Part shown: in pieces, positions 23,973 through 36,630 of the stretch
Numbering within the stretch: the stretch's first letter is position 1
Layout: each line of letters opens with the position of its first letter
Assembly (NCBI RefSeq): GCF_022201045.2
Contig: NC_068556.1
Coordinates: forward strand, 23,045,501 to 23,109,500
Source of the DNA: Citrus sinensis
Lineage: Eukaryota; Streptophyta; Magnoliopsida; Sapindales; Rutaceae
DNA: 64,000 nucleotides
Direction: 5' to 3'
Made by a program: the position numbers and the translations under genes
The notes under the pieces: generated by a model
Databases searched by the model: none
What the model saw: the letters and a program-made list of their open reading frames with translations, nothing else
Told to the model about the DNA's origin: nothing

Positions 23973-26562
23973 CAGAGGGCTGATACAAAAGAAGCATCCC
24001 TGGCATTAACATTTGCAGTATATGAAACTAACAAATTATATTAGTATAAAAAATTCATGAAAATAATAGACAGCTTAATGAGGTAGAGATAAGCATAGTT
24101 GAGTGACATAACAACATCATCAATGGTTTCCAAGGATTGGTTAAAAAAAGAAAACACTTACACTTAGAGACTACTATTCGTAGCTCCTCAGTTGTTTTCT
24201 CAAAGCACGTCTATAGAACACCAAGAGAATCCATTTAGAGTCAAGTTCCCAAATAGGATAGACAAATGAAGATCATCAATCGAATTCTTAGCTCCACAAT
24301 TGAACATTCATCATCCAACCATATTCTATTCAACAACATATTTTAGATCTGAATGAATCTTTCAATAAAATCAGAGTAAAGGATGACAAACAATATACAC
24401 AGAAATCATACAAAAGAATGGTCTAAGGATATGAAGCTTACATCAAGAAAATATAAGAAAGACTGATGAAAGCATTAGCAATCATAATATTCTTGACTCC
24501 TACGGAAGTCAGATCCTTTAAAGAGCCTTATTTAGTGTTGAGATATTTGAAAAAAAAAAGTTATAGATTCCAAGCAAAATAGAAGGACGTAAATTGAGCC
24601 TTGTTTATGTTACAACAATACCACAAACTGTACCTTGTGACATTCAAATTTCAATGATCATATGCTTCATCAGAATTTGATAGCTAAGACATGTTTTCCA
24701 TTACGAACACAGAAGTGATACCTTCTCTCTCAAACCAAATTTCTCTTTAACAGAACAGTGAGCCTTATGCAAGAGAATGTAAATAGGAACACAGACGTAG
24801 GTTGGACATAAGATAAGAGAATTGTCTGGTCAGTGTGACACAGGTATATACATATTTTGAACGAGTATAAATTAAGCTAACCCACAATAATAAACAAATC
24901 AATCAAACAGATGCGAAATGAAGCAATATACCCATACACACATATAAAACAGAACAAAACAAAACAAACGGAGTTGAAACTGAAAACCCGACTGACCTTT
25001 TAATGCTTTAAATCCAGAACAAGACCACTCAGAAGCTCGGATCAAACAAAGACAAGAAACCCACAAAAATGCGAGCATATAAACGTGCAAGTGAGGAGTG
25101 AAGGTGAGACGACTTTGAGCAAAGCAAAAACACAACAAAAAAAGCAGTGATGGGCAAACACGGAATGAAAAGCAAAGAAGAAGCAAAAGATTGAGTGGAG
25201 AATCTAAATCAAAGAAGTTGTACGTTAAAGGGAATGATTTAAAGGGAGAGATGAATGGATGGTTGTGAAGGGTCCTTTGCTAAATTTAGAGAGGATGTTT
25301 TATTTCTTCTTTTTTTTCTTGTTTTCTGATAAATTTTGGCTCGGCTCTCGTTTTTTGGCCTTTCCTTTTCTATTTCGTTGTTAGATTCACTATTACCGGT
25401 ATTGCTGTTTATTGAGTTCCACTTGAACTCTTTGAAAAACAAAACACGCATCGACTAATCAACTTCTGCTTCGTGCACTTGCGTAGGATTCTGTCTTTGT
25501 TACTCACTCCACTATTATTCTCTGTTATTACCACACCACCCCTTCGAATATTCTTCTTGAAAAAATACACCACACACCCCTAATGTTTACCTTTATAGAT
25601 AGTAAGACTGTAGTATTTTGTAGGTACATATTTTGATCCTCTATGTGAATGCACTGGCTATTTGGACGAAGATAAGTGAAATATTCCCTCGTGATGTCTA
25701 CTAAGATTAATGTACTGTAATATGTTTATCTTCCCTTAATAAGATAAAATTTTATTAATAAAGGAGGATTTAGATGTCGTCTATTTTTAAAATATTATGA
25801 CCTGGTGGCATAACTAATTTTAGTTTAAGGAATAATATTTAATTTCTCAATTAATATCTTAATATTTTTTTATTTTAAATATTACATTTGAATGCATATC
25901 GTTAAATAATTTTAGTTTAAATCATATATAAAGATAGTTTTATATCTTTCTCATGAGCGTCCATGTCAATGCAATTGAATTTAGTTAAGATTTTATTAAT
26001 AAAATAAATTATTTAACTGTTGTATTATTTAAAAAAATTTGAAACAAAAAAAAAAGACCCTGGATAAGCTCATTTTAGGATATAACAATCAAATCATTTT
26101 TTTAAAAAAAAAATTTGGAGCTTAACCAAATCATTTTAATGTTGTTAACATTTTCCAACTGAATCCAACTGTGTGGATCTATAAGACAATAATTAAAACT
26201 AGATCCTTAATTGTGATTTTGTCATAGTTAAGAGAGCTGGATGTTATTACCCCAAATAGAACAAAATCTCTCGTATTTGATTGGATAAAAAGAAAGAATT
26301 TAAGCTTCCAAAAAAAGAGAGAAAGAAAGGAAGAAGAATTTGTTTACTACTAATCTAGATAAGGTTTGTTCCGATATTTAGAACTTTAATGGAGATTCAC
26401 CAACTGTAACTACAAGTAAATTAAATCTGGATATTTTTGTATAATAAATAAAATCAAATTCAAAATTAATAGCTTGTCTCTACTCATTTTCAATCTACCA
26501 TTACTATTAGGTTCATTTAATTTTGTTTTCTCAGTCCAAGAAAGAAACCACATTATTATAAC
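23973..26562. other. PP2C40 5' intron, leader and intergenic DNA
   Basis: The first ~1.2 kb is probably the 5' UTR intron and leader of the PP2C40-like gene, because an intron acceptor abuts its start codon. I could not fix the donor. Beyond ~25.3 kb the sequence is AT-rich intergenic DNA with no gene recognised. Confidence 0.4.
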
Positions 26563-26622
26563 AATGGCAATTTGGCAACGTATCATTTAGGAAATGGCAA
26601 TTTGGCAACTTATCAATTAGGA
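26563..26622. repeat. Two tandem copies of a 30-base unit
   Basis: 26563-26592 and 26593-26622 differ at only two positions; each begins AATGGCAATTTGGCAAC. Local duplication in intergenic DNA. Confidence 0.9.
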
Positions 26623-27769
26623 AATTGTTGTGAGTCAGAACCAACTTATGTGCACCATTAGGTGAAACTTTGGAATACGAATGTCTTTTTCTCCTAAAAA
26701 TATGAGGAAACGTTTGGGACGTGCAACTGAGAATGGGGGCCAACAGTTCCATTATAGTATCCTTCCTGTACAAGAATGCAAAATTTCCAGCCATCAATTT
26801 GACAAACTTGGGTTGTGTTTGAGATATGGTGGGGACAAGATAGTGAGAGATGAGGACATTTAGAACCATTTGAGCCTGAAATAAATCTTGAATGTTGTTA
26901 AAATGTGGACCACATTAGTAGTATAATCCTAGTACGTCAAAGGAAGCATTTGAGCAATTGGATCCTCTTGCCCTTCCAATGAAATATCAAACTAGGGCAA
27001 TTCGAAATATCTACGACAGTTAAATGACCATTTTAGTGTTTTTTGAAGCTGTGTATGAAGATGGGGTTTTGTGATTCGTGATTAATGTACGTTTTATCTA
27101 CCAATTCAACTGCCCATGTATTATGGATGCTTGATCACGCCACTGGTGATTATGGATCATAGCTCTGGTCACACAGTAAGCGGCAGCCTGTACAGCAGAA
27201 CTCAGGTAACTAACTGAAGTTCTGGATAAAATGGAGAAGGAATAGCATGTAGGAAAAATTGCCAATGGAGAATGGGCAGGGGCCAACTTCAGTCTTTAAT
27301 GGTAAATAGACAGTCTAAGGCAGTACTCAACTGGTAGTTAAGGATAGATATTAAAGAACCACACTTTCAAGATAATTTAAGCTCAGAACACGCAATCATC
27401 ATTATCTCGGTCAGGGATCTACTGTCAACCAACCTAAAATTCTGAAGTAAAAAAATCAGCTTAATTGGGTTATCACATAAGAAGCACATGTAAACCAATG
27501 CATGAAAAAACATATGTATAGATACAGGGTTACAGTGTGCTAAACATGTAAAAGCGATTAGTAGCTAAGACAATCAGCAGAAAAGTTACAGAACCACAAA
27601 CATTACAAAAGTCCTAGCATCTATAGAGTATATCAATTTAATTGATTCCAAAAGACTTCATGTATACTAGCTACTAAAGACCCGAGCACACGGTTTCTTA
27701 TAAAAGTTTTCCTCTCCAATAGCGGGGTACTGCTTATCTCAATGAAATTGAAAGGAGATATATATAGCA
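26623..27769. other. Intergenic and 3' flank of the AlaX gene
   Basis: No gene recognised. The right end should contain the 3' UTR of the AlaX-type gene, which is transcribed leftward. Confidence 0.4.
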
Positions 27770-29970
27770 TTATGATCCAACTGAATAGAAAACTTTTGTC
27801 GTTCCCTTCTTTGTTCGGATCTGAGAAACCTGGACAATAAGCAGAACATGTCTCAGAAGGCTGGGTACTATACATCCACCCAAATTTTAAAGGTCGCCAC
27901 AGCAAGAATTTTCCTATATCTAAATAATAGATATTAAAAATGTTACTGTACCTTCATGCTTATGATTTCAGAAATATCAGAAACATGAGTACCACCACAA
28001 GGGCAACCAGGATTATCTCCTAATTTCACAATTCGAGGAGTGCTGCCCTGCAATATATCACAAATAGGTTATAAGTTGTTTTCGTGGGGGGGTGGGGGAA
28101 CAAAAACAAAAAGACAAAAAAAAAATATTAGTTCTAGTTCTGAAACAAATGCATAACATGTAAAGGAGACCAACCTACTGTATGAATTTGAATGAGATGA
28201 TGTTGTTTCTCTCCAACTTATCAAATCTAATCACTGTTGATGATATATGCAGACATCCACATGCACTACAAGCATAATCTCTACCATTGATCTCCAATAA
28301 CTTCCATTAACATTTTGTAAATTAATAACAAGGCTATCATGCTCAGGTTCTTGTAAATGTCTACCTATAATTGCATGATAGTCGGATTAGATATTCCAAT
28401 TTATGCATTAATGGAGTCGAGTGGTTGTCCCAGAAAAAGCATAACCATCAGGTAGGCAACAGCACCAGTGGCACTCAAGGGATATACAATAATATAAAGA
28501 AAGAAATTAATTCATGCGTAAAATAGGATCTAATCTGGCCCACATTCTTTCCAGAGTCAGAATAGCAGAAGATGGCTAAAAACTGTTTGTGATACACCAA
28601 AAGGACATTAAGTAGGTGCTGATCCAGTCATCCAACATCATTTAAATAAATAGAAACCTTTTCAGATTCTGACCTGCGGAATATAATGAGGAAGGCAGCC
28701 ACCACAAAGCATAGAAGCTTCTTCATATGGTAATACAGCAACCATAACCTGAAACGGACAGAGAAGAGGCATTTCAGAATGAAATGATCATAGAGGACAT
28801 AGAATTACACCCATACAAAGAAAAACAAAGTGAAGCTTACTTTCCCTCCTCTAGAGATTAATGCATTAGCTTCAAGCTCTAGTTCTTTTGTCTTGCTTTG
28901 TAATTCATTTTGTGGAACAGAGCCTTTATACTCAACATAGGGCCTGGTAAGAAAGATAACTTCATAATTAGCAAGTCCAAGAAAACAATTCGCATAAGAA
29001 AATAGATTCATCTTGATAACATAACAATCGAAAGATTCAGAACAGAAATAGTAGTTCTGCATATGAAGCAACAACCAAATATGCCTAGTCAATATTTTAT
29101 AGTCCCACCCATCGTACGCTATCAACGACGAAGTTTACATACCCATCAGGGAAATGGTAGCCTTTGCCTGGCTCTAAATGTCCTAATCCAACCTTTTGCA
29201 TGCATACATCCAGCAAATGCCCAGCTGAGTGCAGCCTGCACAAGCAAGTAAATAAAAATTTACCCCAAAAAAAAGTTCCCCAGAGCTTAAATTTGAAAAC
29301 AAGCCAACAACTGAGCAAAAAATGCATTGAAAAAAGTTGAAATTTTTCCTTGAATAAAAAATGCACTGACAGATCAACGAGTCTATTAAATTCGTAGCAG
29401 ACACAACTACAATAATACATAGCCTAAAGCAATATGTATTATTCGAGTTAAAAAGCTCTAGGAATCTTAAATATTAAAATTAATCGCTTCAAATAATTCC
29501 ATACCTTGAATTCAGCTTTCGCCTCGACTCATCTACCCATAAACGAACTTCTTTCCCTTTCTCTAACTCCGTTTCAAATTCCCCGCCAGAATTCTCAAAA
29601 ACCCCATAATGAAACACCTTCAATATCAATTAAGACAACAAGATTAAAAAAAAAATGATAAAAAATAACCCCGATATTATTAATAATTAAAAAAAAAATC
29701 ATATTTTGACTCATAGCATTGTTAGCATCTTACAATCCCATCTCTTGATCGAACGTCTTGTACAATGAACTTGAAATCAGAATCAGCAACGATGATAAAG
29801 CCAGTGTCGGAGGGTTGACCGCCGCCTTGCGGATGAAATATCGTAGACTCTAGTATCAATGCTCGTCTACCGTCATCACCCTTGAAAAACGAAATGAGTT
29901 TGGAAGTCGATTGGAGCTTTAACGTGTTGTCGTAGTAATCTAGCTTTGTCGGAATCACTTCCGTGTTCAT
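27770..29970 (-). CDS. AlaX-type alanyl-tRNA editing protein
   Basis: Seven coding exons (29970-29734, 29617-29505, 29235-29143, 28943-28841, 28748-28674, 28047-27952, 27829-27770) encode 258 residues. It is a free-standing copy of the AlaRS editing domain, which hydrolyses Ser-tRNA(Ala) or Gly-tRNA(Ala). Visible motifs are TIFHPQGGGQPSDTG at about 43-57 (OB-like part), HSAGH with His119 and His123, and CPCGGTH with Cys224 and His228; these four are the expected zinc ligands. The last exon reads VSQIRTKKGTTKVFYSVGS. There is no aminoacylation domain and no clear transit peptide, so a cytosolic site is likely. Reading through the last donor would add only two codons before a stop, so the seven-exon form is preferred. 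Confidence 0.92.
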
Positions 29971-32370
29971 GGCTTCAAGCTGCAGGACTTTTTCTCAGAA
30001 GTGTGTTCGACGCCTCGTGTCTTGCTGTTGCTGTGTTCAAATCTTGGACTAAATTGGATGAAAAATCAAAGTTGACCGCATGATTGTGAATTTTGAAAAA
30101 TGCGACAACCAAGTCGTGAAATGATTAAATGAACGAATTAACCGATACTGCAGCAGCAGGCGTTAACCACTTCTGTGTTAAATAACGGTGTCATTTATAA
30201 CTGGCGGTAAATGGTAATTTGGTGATGTGAGTGGGTCCCAGATAAACGACACCGTTTAGGAGTGGAATCTGAGCGGGTAATGACTTCAAAGTTACTAATT
30301 TGACAAATGTTGCGCTTCTAATAAGCTATATATCATAGGTATTTAAGAACTATAATCATAATTTCGTGTACTAATAAACGGGAAACTTCATTTTTAAAGC
30401 TAACATGGATGCATAACTAGCCCCAATTGTTAGTTTGTTATGGAAATGTAAACTCAAAATAATTGTCTGGTAAAATCAATCCACTCGAACGAACAAAGAA
30501 TCCATCCTCTTGTGGTAATCTACTACTGATGGACTTCAACTTTCTTCTTCTGCCAGAGTCGATCCAATGCACTGTCACCATCTCCCTGAAATTTAGACAA
30601 GATGAATGACATAAGAAGCAGAAGAAAAAGATAAGCATTAGCCCCCCGGCCATCAGCTAATTTTGACAAACCAATGATTTGAGAGCACATCAATATGAAA
30701 GATAAGCTTGATCGTGACAAATCAAATTTTAAGTCATTATGGCTTTATGCATTACTTCTCATTTTTCAAAATTTGTAAAAAGAGAGGACGTCTCAAATCA
30801 CCCATCTCATTATCCTGCCCATTTTTGTTCTATTAAGCTACTTCAGTTCAGGAGAATCACGACTGCTACTATTATCAAATTTACTGCCACTAATTCAAAG
30901 TGATACCGTGCACTAGTACCGATGCCTAGCAGTCTTTACAAACTACAATACTCCCATCGTCGTCAATACTTTAGCCAGTAAGAGGATCGAATGCATAACA
31001 AGCCATTATTACAACCCACATTGCAGCAGACTATCGAGAAAACCAATTGGAAAATGGAAGCTGCACCTGGTGCTCTGATGAACCCGCAGGGTGCAAAAGT
31101 TGAAAAATGCCCAGTGTAAACGCCATTCTCGTCCAAATGACTATCAGATAATCTCAAGATTCCATGGTAATTTTTCATTATAATCTCCACAAGTTACGGA
31201 TAACAATCCCTTCCATTATTCTCCTTGATACTCTCATGTATAGTTTCCTTTATTTTCTCCTTATTAGTTACAAATGATGTATGTAAATACAAGCATTACA
31301 GTTAATGGAAATATAAGAAACACTTCACTATTTTAGCTGTCTTGTTTACAATATTTACTCTGCTTATTGTTCTTTTAATGACCAATGTTTAATCTGAACA
31401 CGTGCATGATCCTTCGAAGTAATCAGTCTATTCGTGGCCGAACTACAAACACAATTCAATCACAAAATCATGTCTCAGCCAAAATATTAAAGTTGTTATT
31501 AAAACCTCAAAAACCTTAATTGCAGAGACCCTCGTGCTGAACCCACCGAATTAAAGTTGTTATAGAGTCTGCCAAAATATTAATCAGGTTGGGCTGGGCC
31601 AATACGGGCTTAGAGTTGTTACTAGTGAAGCTGAAGCCCGTTATTTATGTCCACTGCTTGATTATACGGGCCTCGTTTAAAAGACGCTAGATAAGATAAA
31701 AAAAGGAAAAAAAGTTTAATACAAATTTTTAGTTCTTTTATGCGATGTAATAGCTTTTTCTATGGTGGCATATATAACGCGGTTACGCGCCATAATTATC
31801 GCAATCGGGGCGTCGACAATTGATGACTAACACGACTGTCATACAAAACAAATTTGACCCCCAATTTGATTTCAGTAGCTTTCAATACACCAATAAGAAA
31901 GTTATTGCATTCACATGATTTTGTTAGGGAAATTTAAGTTCACTTGTCACAATAGTTGTCCACTTACTGGCATCACTTTATTTATTAACACGCCCTTTAA
32001 AATAATCATTTTTTCCTTTAAATTTTATTCCCATTTTAAAAAAAAAAAATTGAGGTGTTGGCCGAATGACTCAAAATGAGCTCATAAATCCGAATTTGCA
32101 CTGTCATAAAAAATTATGTAAATTGTCGCAATAGATATTAAAAAAAAGAAGACTACCGTCATTGAGTCAAAAGATTAATTAGTGCCTGTGTCCGTAAAGA
32201 AATTGACATTCTTAAATTGCAAGCAAAGGTAAAAGTCCCATTAAAGTCAAGTGGCAATATCGTAGATATTGCTTAAAACAAGTGGCATTAATTAAATCCC
32301 AATCACTTAAAATCCAGACATTGCCCATTTTCTGAGGGCATAACACTTTTTTATCCCCAAAATCCCAAAG
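29971..32370. other. Intergenic with small unassigned open frames
   Basis: Includes the possible terminal exon at 30,523-30,585 and a minus-strand frame at 30,963-31,190 (MKNYHGILRLSDSHLDENGV) that I cannot place. The right part is the RALF promoter region; I saw no convincing TATA box there. Confidence 0.4.
30523..30585 (-). other. Possible terminal exon, gene unrecognised
   Basis: A strong polypyrimidine tract and TTTCAG acceptor lead into 20 codons, GDGDSALDRLWQKKKVEVHQ, and a stop. The short charged C terminus looks like a genuine last exon. No preceding exon was found within about 1 kb upstream, so it is probably a leftover or belongs to a non-coding transcript. Confidence 0.3.
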
Positions 32371-32766
32371 ATGAGAGCCTCAAAATTCAGCGCTTTCTCA
32401 CTCTTACTAGCAGCGATAATCCTCGCCGTCCACGTGGCGTCCTCGTCATCTTCGGGCGTTGATTTCGATGGTCTCGGCCACCAGCTGGGCTTCATTCCGG
32501 TGAAATCGGAGTGCCGCGGGTCGATCGCCGAGTGTATGTCCGTCGAGGGCGACGACGGCGACCAGGAGTTGGATTTGGAGTTCGCGATGGACGGTGAGAT
32601 CAACCGGCGCATTTTAGCGATGAGGAGGTACATCAGCTACGGTGCGCTGAGGAGGAACAGTGTGCCATGCTCGCGGCGCGGCGCGTCGTATTACAATTGC
32701 CGAGCTGGCGGTCAGGCCAATCCTTACTCTCGCGGGTGCAGTGCTATTACCCGTTGCAGGCGTTGA
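32371..32766 (+). CDS. RALF peptide precursor (RALF23/33 type)
   Basis: Intronless gene for a 131-residue pre-pro-peptide. It has a signal peptide at about 1-25 (hydrophobic LLLAAIILAVHVASS), an acidic pro-region and the dibasic subtilase (S1P) site RRIL at 79-82. The mature peptide carries YISYGAL at 87-93 and four cysteines (100, 110, 123, 129) that form two disulfides. RALF peptides act outside the cell through FERONIA-type receptor kinases and LLG co-receptors, causing alkalinisation and modulating growth and immunity. RRIL plus YISY places it with the S1P-processed RALF23/33 group. GC content is higher than in the flanks, as is common for single-exon plant genes. Confidence 0.95.
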   Translation: MRASKFSAFSLLLAAIILAVHVASSSSSGVDFDGLGHQLGFIPVKSECRGSIAECMSVEGDDGDQELDLEFAMDGEINRRILAMRRYISYGALRRNSVPCSRRGASYYNCRAGGQANPYSRGCSAITRCRR

Positions 32767-34223
32767 ATTCTCTCTTGAATTTGTTATTTTATTTTTCAAT
32801 TTCAATATTTTTAGTTTATTTTGCAAAAATTATTATTTGCAACGTTGTTTTTACGTAATTACGTATAAAGAAGGGAAGATTGGGATTGGGTGGTTGTTGC
32901 GGGAATAAAAGTAATTTGATGTAATTATTATTTTGGTCTGCATTTTGTTATTGCATGAAATTATTATTTCTTGTCATCAAATCAATATTGTCCAAATGGT
33001 TGTGAAATGTTTTGTATTTTTAAAAAAAATTAATCTAATTTCTTTACGGTCTTGCAAAATTCCAAAGAAATTTTCATTTGTTTTTGGGTTCCGGAAGTTT
33101 CTTCGGCTTGACTGATCTTCTTGTGAAACGGTGGTCATGAGATTTGAGGTTAATTAATCATTGCGTCCTCTTGTTAGATTTCAGACAAGCAATGTCGTTT
33201 GATGAGATTAATACGGCCCCACCTAAACGTTTTAAAATAATAATAATAATAAATAAATAACCTATTGTTTGGACTTTGGAACGGCCATTTTGGTGTTGGA
33301 TCCTGGAGTGACCAGCTCCAGCTATATTCCCACGCGTTTATAGCTTGTTTTTCTAGTAACGTAATTCAAAGATGGATTTTAAGTTTTAACAATCTAATTC
33401 AATTTTTATAATAAGTTACTTTTAAAAAAAAATATGTTAAATAATTAATCACATTAAATCGAACCGAATTGAAGTTGATCGATTCAGAAAATTATGCCCA
33501 CCATAGGACTAGAGAATTGAGAATTGAGATGTTGCTCTGGTTATGGAAGAAAGAAAGTTTAAGGAACAAGCACCTAGCAACCATCCTAAATACACTCAAA
33601 ATTCAAATTCGGTGAATGGGATTCCAAATCACAATAATGGCATCTTATCTTTGATTTTTTTCCAAGAGCCACTCGAAGCACACCTCATATGTCTTTGTCG
33701 CATTAACATAATTTAAAGTTAAGAATCTGCATAGGACCACCACTACCACCAAATGGAGGACCTACAATTAATTCTTTAGATCTTCTCTTTCTATCTCTCT
33801 TTGTTTTTCTTTTAAGAAATAAAATAATGCTTGCTGAATTAGTAGCTTAATTAATTTGCTCGAGCATGATGACTTGATGAGGCTATTAATAATATCAATA
33901 AATGTTATGGAATAATAAATATTACCTTCCCAGGTGTAATCCACGTGTAAACATGCAATACAAATCAAATACAACCAGACTGGCATTCCAAACTCTAAAT
34001 TTTTTTTAATGAACCAATACGGACCGGCCAATTCGGCAGTCAAGAGGGAGGGAGAGAGAATTTTATTTTACCGACAAATTAGAATCAAATGAACACTTAA
34101 TTAAAAATCTTTGGGATACTCATCTGCTTGCCTTTCAGAGTTGAAATATTAGCTTAACTCTAAATCTTTAAACTCAGTAGTATAAAACTGACATGGTGTG
34201 CTGTCACAAATCTTTAAGCTGAA
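32767..34223. other. Intergenic between convergent RALF and HSBP genes
   Basis: Holds the 3' ends of both genes. AT-rich with an AAT run near 33,236-33,260. No gene recognised. Confidence 0.5.
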
Positions 34224-36630
34224 TCATTGGCTGCCTTGGTCGGGTCCGTCATTTGATTTGGAAGGGAGCGACGGAGATGCTGAGCCCTCTATGCCCATCT
34301 CGGATCTGAGATCATTGATGCTTTGCTCCAACTCATCTATCCTGCTGCCCATCTCATCAAGTGCTTACAGTCAAGGAAACCAATAATTCACTTCATTTGT
34401 CTCTCAGTTTAGGATGAGAGGAAACGTGTAATGCGTGTTACACTATGCAGTCACAGATACAGCCCATTGAATCAAAATCTATCCACCATGTTTCAAATAG
34501 CATCTTATGGAACTACTTTGGCACAAAAGAAAGATTAATTAAAGATAACATGATGATCACACTCAGCACAGTAACTGAAGAGTAAATTTACAAATCCAGC
34601 TTTCACAAAATCCTTAACCAAAAAATAGAAGGGAAAGAGGACCATTTCAACTATGTTACTAAGGTCATTTCAAGATATACTGAACTAATATTACACGAGA
34701 CCAAAATTTCAAGCAAGGTGCCCGTAGAATACCAATGGACATGTTCCGAGTGCTATGGACTGATAAAATGATTTCATTATCCTAAGATGTTGAAATACTA
34801 CCCAATAAGTGACAAAATATAATAATAAGAACGATGTGTACAGAGAGTGATATGCTAAAATGTGAAACAAGAGAAGGATATTCTTTGCAATGATGGACTC
34901 TGACATCGTCTGGAACCTGGATTGCTGCAAATGATACAAACAACTTATCAAAAAAGCTTGCTATAGATAGAGTATCCCGATTAAAAAAACAGAAAGAACG
35001 TAAAAGCTTACCATTTGCTGAAGAAGATTTTGGACCTGCGCAAAAAGCAGTTAGAAGGATTACGCAACAGATCCGAAAACAATCATTTCAATAAAATGAG
35101 AGGGTTTTACTTTTAAGTAAATTAATTCATCCACTCTTAATTACAACCTAACGCGGTAGCCTATATATATATAAATATATATATTTGAAATGAAAATAGA
35201 TCGTAAACCGGCATTTCCAGAGGAAGGGAAAAAAGGGTAACTCACAAAAGCTGTCATATCTGCAGTGTTCTGTTTTGGATCTTCTGAATCGTGACTATCC
35301 TGTGAAATGAAAAGGAAGACGTAAATACATCAATAAATGCCAATTTTACAAAACATAAGCCCAGATAAATACAAGAAGCAGTTATCTTAAGAGACTGATT
35401 TTAGATATCCGGTTCAAACAATGTTAGCACTGAAGGGTAGGCAACTAACAAACTACCCTTTCCCCAATGTGAAAAACCCCATCGCTGCAACAAGATGGAT
35501 TGGAGGTCACATATACAGAAGCACAGAGACGTCAGCTAGCAGAAAAGCTTCACTATAACTACTCAGATATCAGCAATTAAGGATGTAATTTGAAGCTCGA
35601 AACATCAACTTAAGAGATCGTAGTGCATTAGATATACAGAAAATATTTCCTTTAATTTGTTAGGCTGATCACCAGATATATTCCTTACACCATAAACACC
35701 TCTAGATAAGTCTCTATGAGTAAGATCTTCCAAAAACAAATTAAAAGCGGGAATAATATACAAGAAGTTATCTGGGAATGGCAACTCCTAAATTACAGAT
35801 GCCACGTTGATGTAGTCATAAATAAGTCTCAAATGGGAGATTTTATTGGGATTACCATCGGAATGGTTGTTAGGATATCTAACTTTTTTTTTTCCCCAAG
35901 AATTTAAATGAGGGAAAAGAGAAAGTCAGCCTTCTGCATTTAGACCATCACTTGGTTAAACCCAGTGGTAAGTAAGAACATAAACATTCATAACCGCCAA
36001 CATTCCCACTTTCCACATTATTGGTATGCTTCTTTCCTTCACAAAATTATACTCCAATAAGGCTAATGAACCATTTCATTCAACAAAAGAAGACTTGATA
36101 CAAATAAATCCATCGCAGGAGTTTAACCTTGTCTAAACAAAAATAAATAAATAAAATAAAAAATCACATCAACACAAGATATTTTCCACCAAAGTAACAA
36201 CTACGGTAATTACCCTTTGATCTACTCGACAATATAATAAAAATTAAATTCTCTCTTTCGCATGAACCTTTAGGGTAACCATTTTTAAGTTATAAAATAC
36301 GAGGGGAATCCTTCATTAAATTTCACGTACCTAAAATCCAATATTAGAATTTTCCGCTTCTGTTCCTCCATTTTCTCAGCAACCAAACAGAAAATCAAAC
36401 AATCAAGAAGCCAAGACTAAACATCTGAATGAGCCCAAACTATAATTCAAACTTTCACAGCAGTCAAATGCTTATCATCTCCAATCAACATCGATTTGAA
36501 AATTCAATGATTTACTCTAAATTAACTAAAAACTCAAAACCTTAATAAAATTAAATGAAATGCAATCACTTACATCTTAAAAACTGAAAATAAAACGTAA
36601 TAGAGATCCGTAATATTTTGAAATTACCAT
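34224..36630 (-). CDS. HSBP: Heat shock factor-binding protein (HSBP)
   Basis: Five coding exons (36630-36628, 35299-35246, 35035-35012, 34924-34882, 34360-34224) encode 86 residues, typical for the family. The product is a coiled coil: DPKQNTADMTAFVQNLLQQM, then QSRFQTMSESIIAKIDEMGS and RIDELEQSINDLRSEMG, with a polar tail. HSBP binds trimeric heat shock factors and damps the heat shock response, in cytosol and nucleus. The first coding exon contributes only the ATG and the third is 24 bases. The last intron (34881-34361) is not GT-AG: it begins ATATCCTTCT, ends AC, and has TTCCTTGAC just before its end. This is a U12-type AT-AC intron, and only this splice restores the conserved AKIDEMG. 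Confidence 0.95.
34361..34881 (-). other. U12-type AT-AC intron of HSBP
   Basis: 521-base intron. The donor ATATCCTTCT nearly equals the U12 consensus ATATCCTTT. The branch site TTCCTTGAC fits TTCCTTRAC and lies about 10 bases before the acceptor AC. No GT donor exists at this boundary that keeps the conserved protein. Confidence 0.93.

Noticed and set aside
29097-29420. 107-codon frame in the AlaX region as an independent gene
   Set aside because: Its informative part is AlaX exon 3 (29143-29235); the rest is intron.
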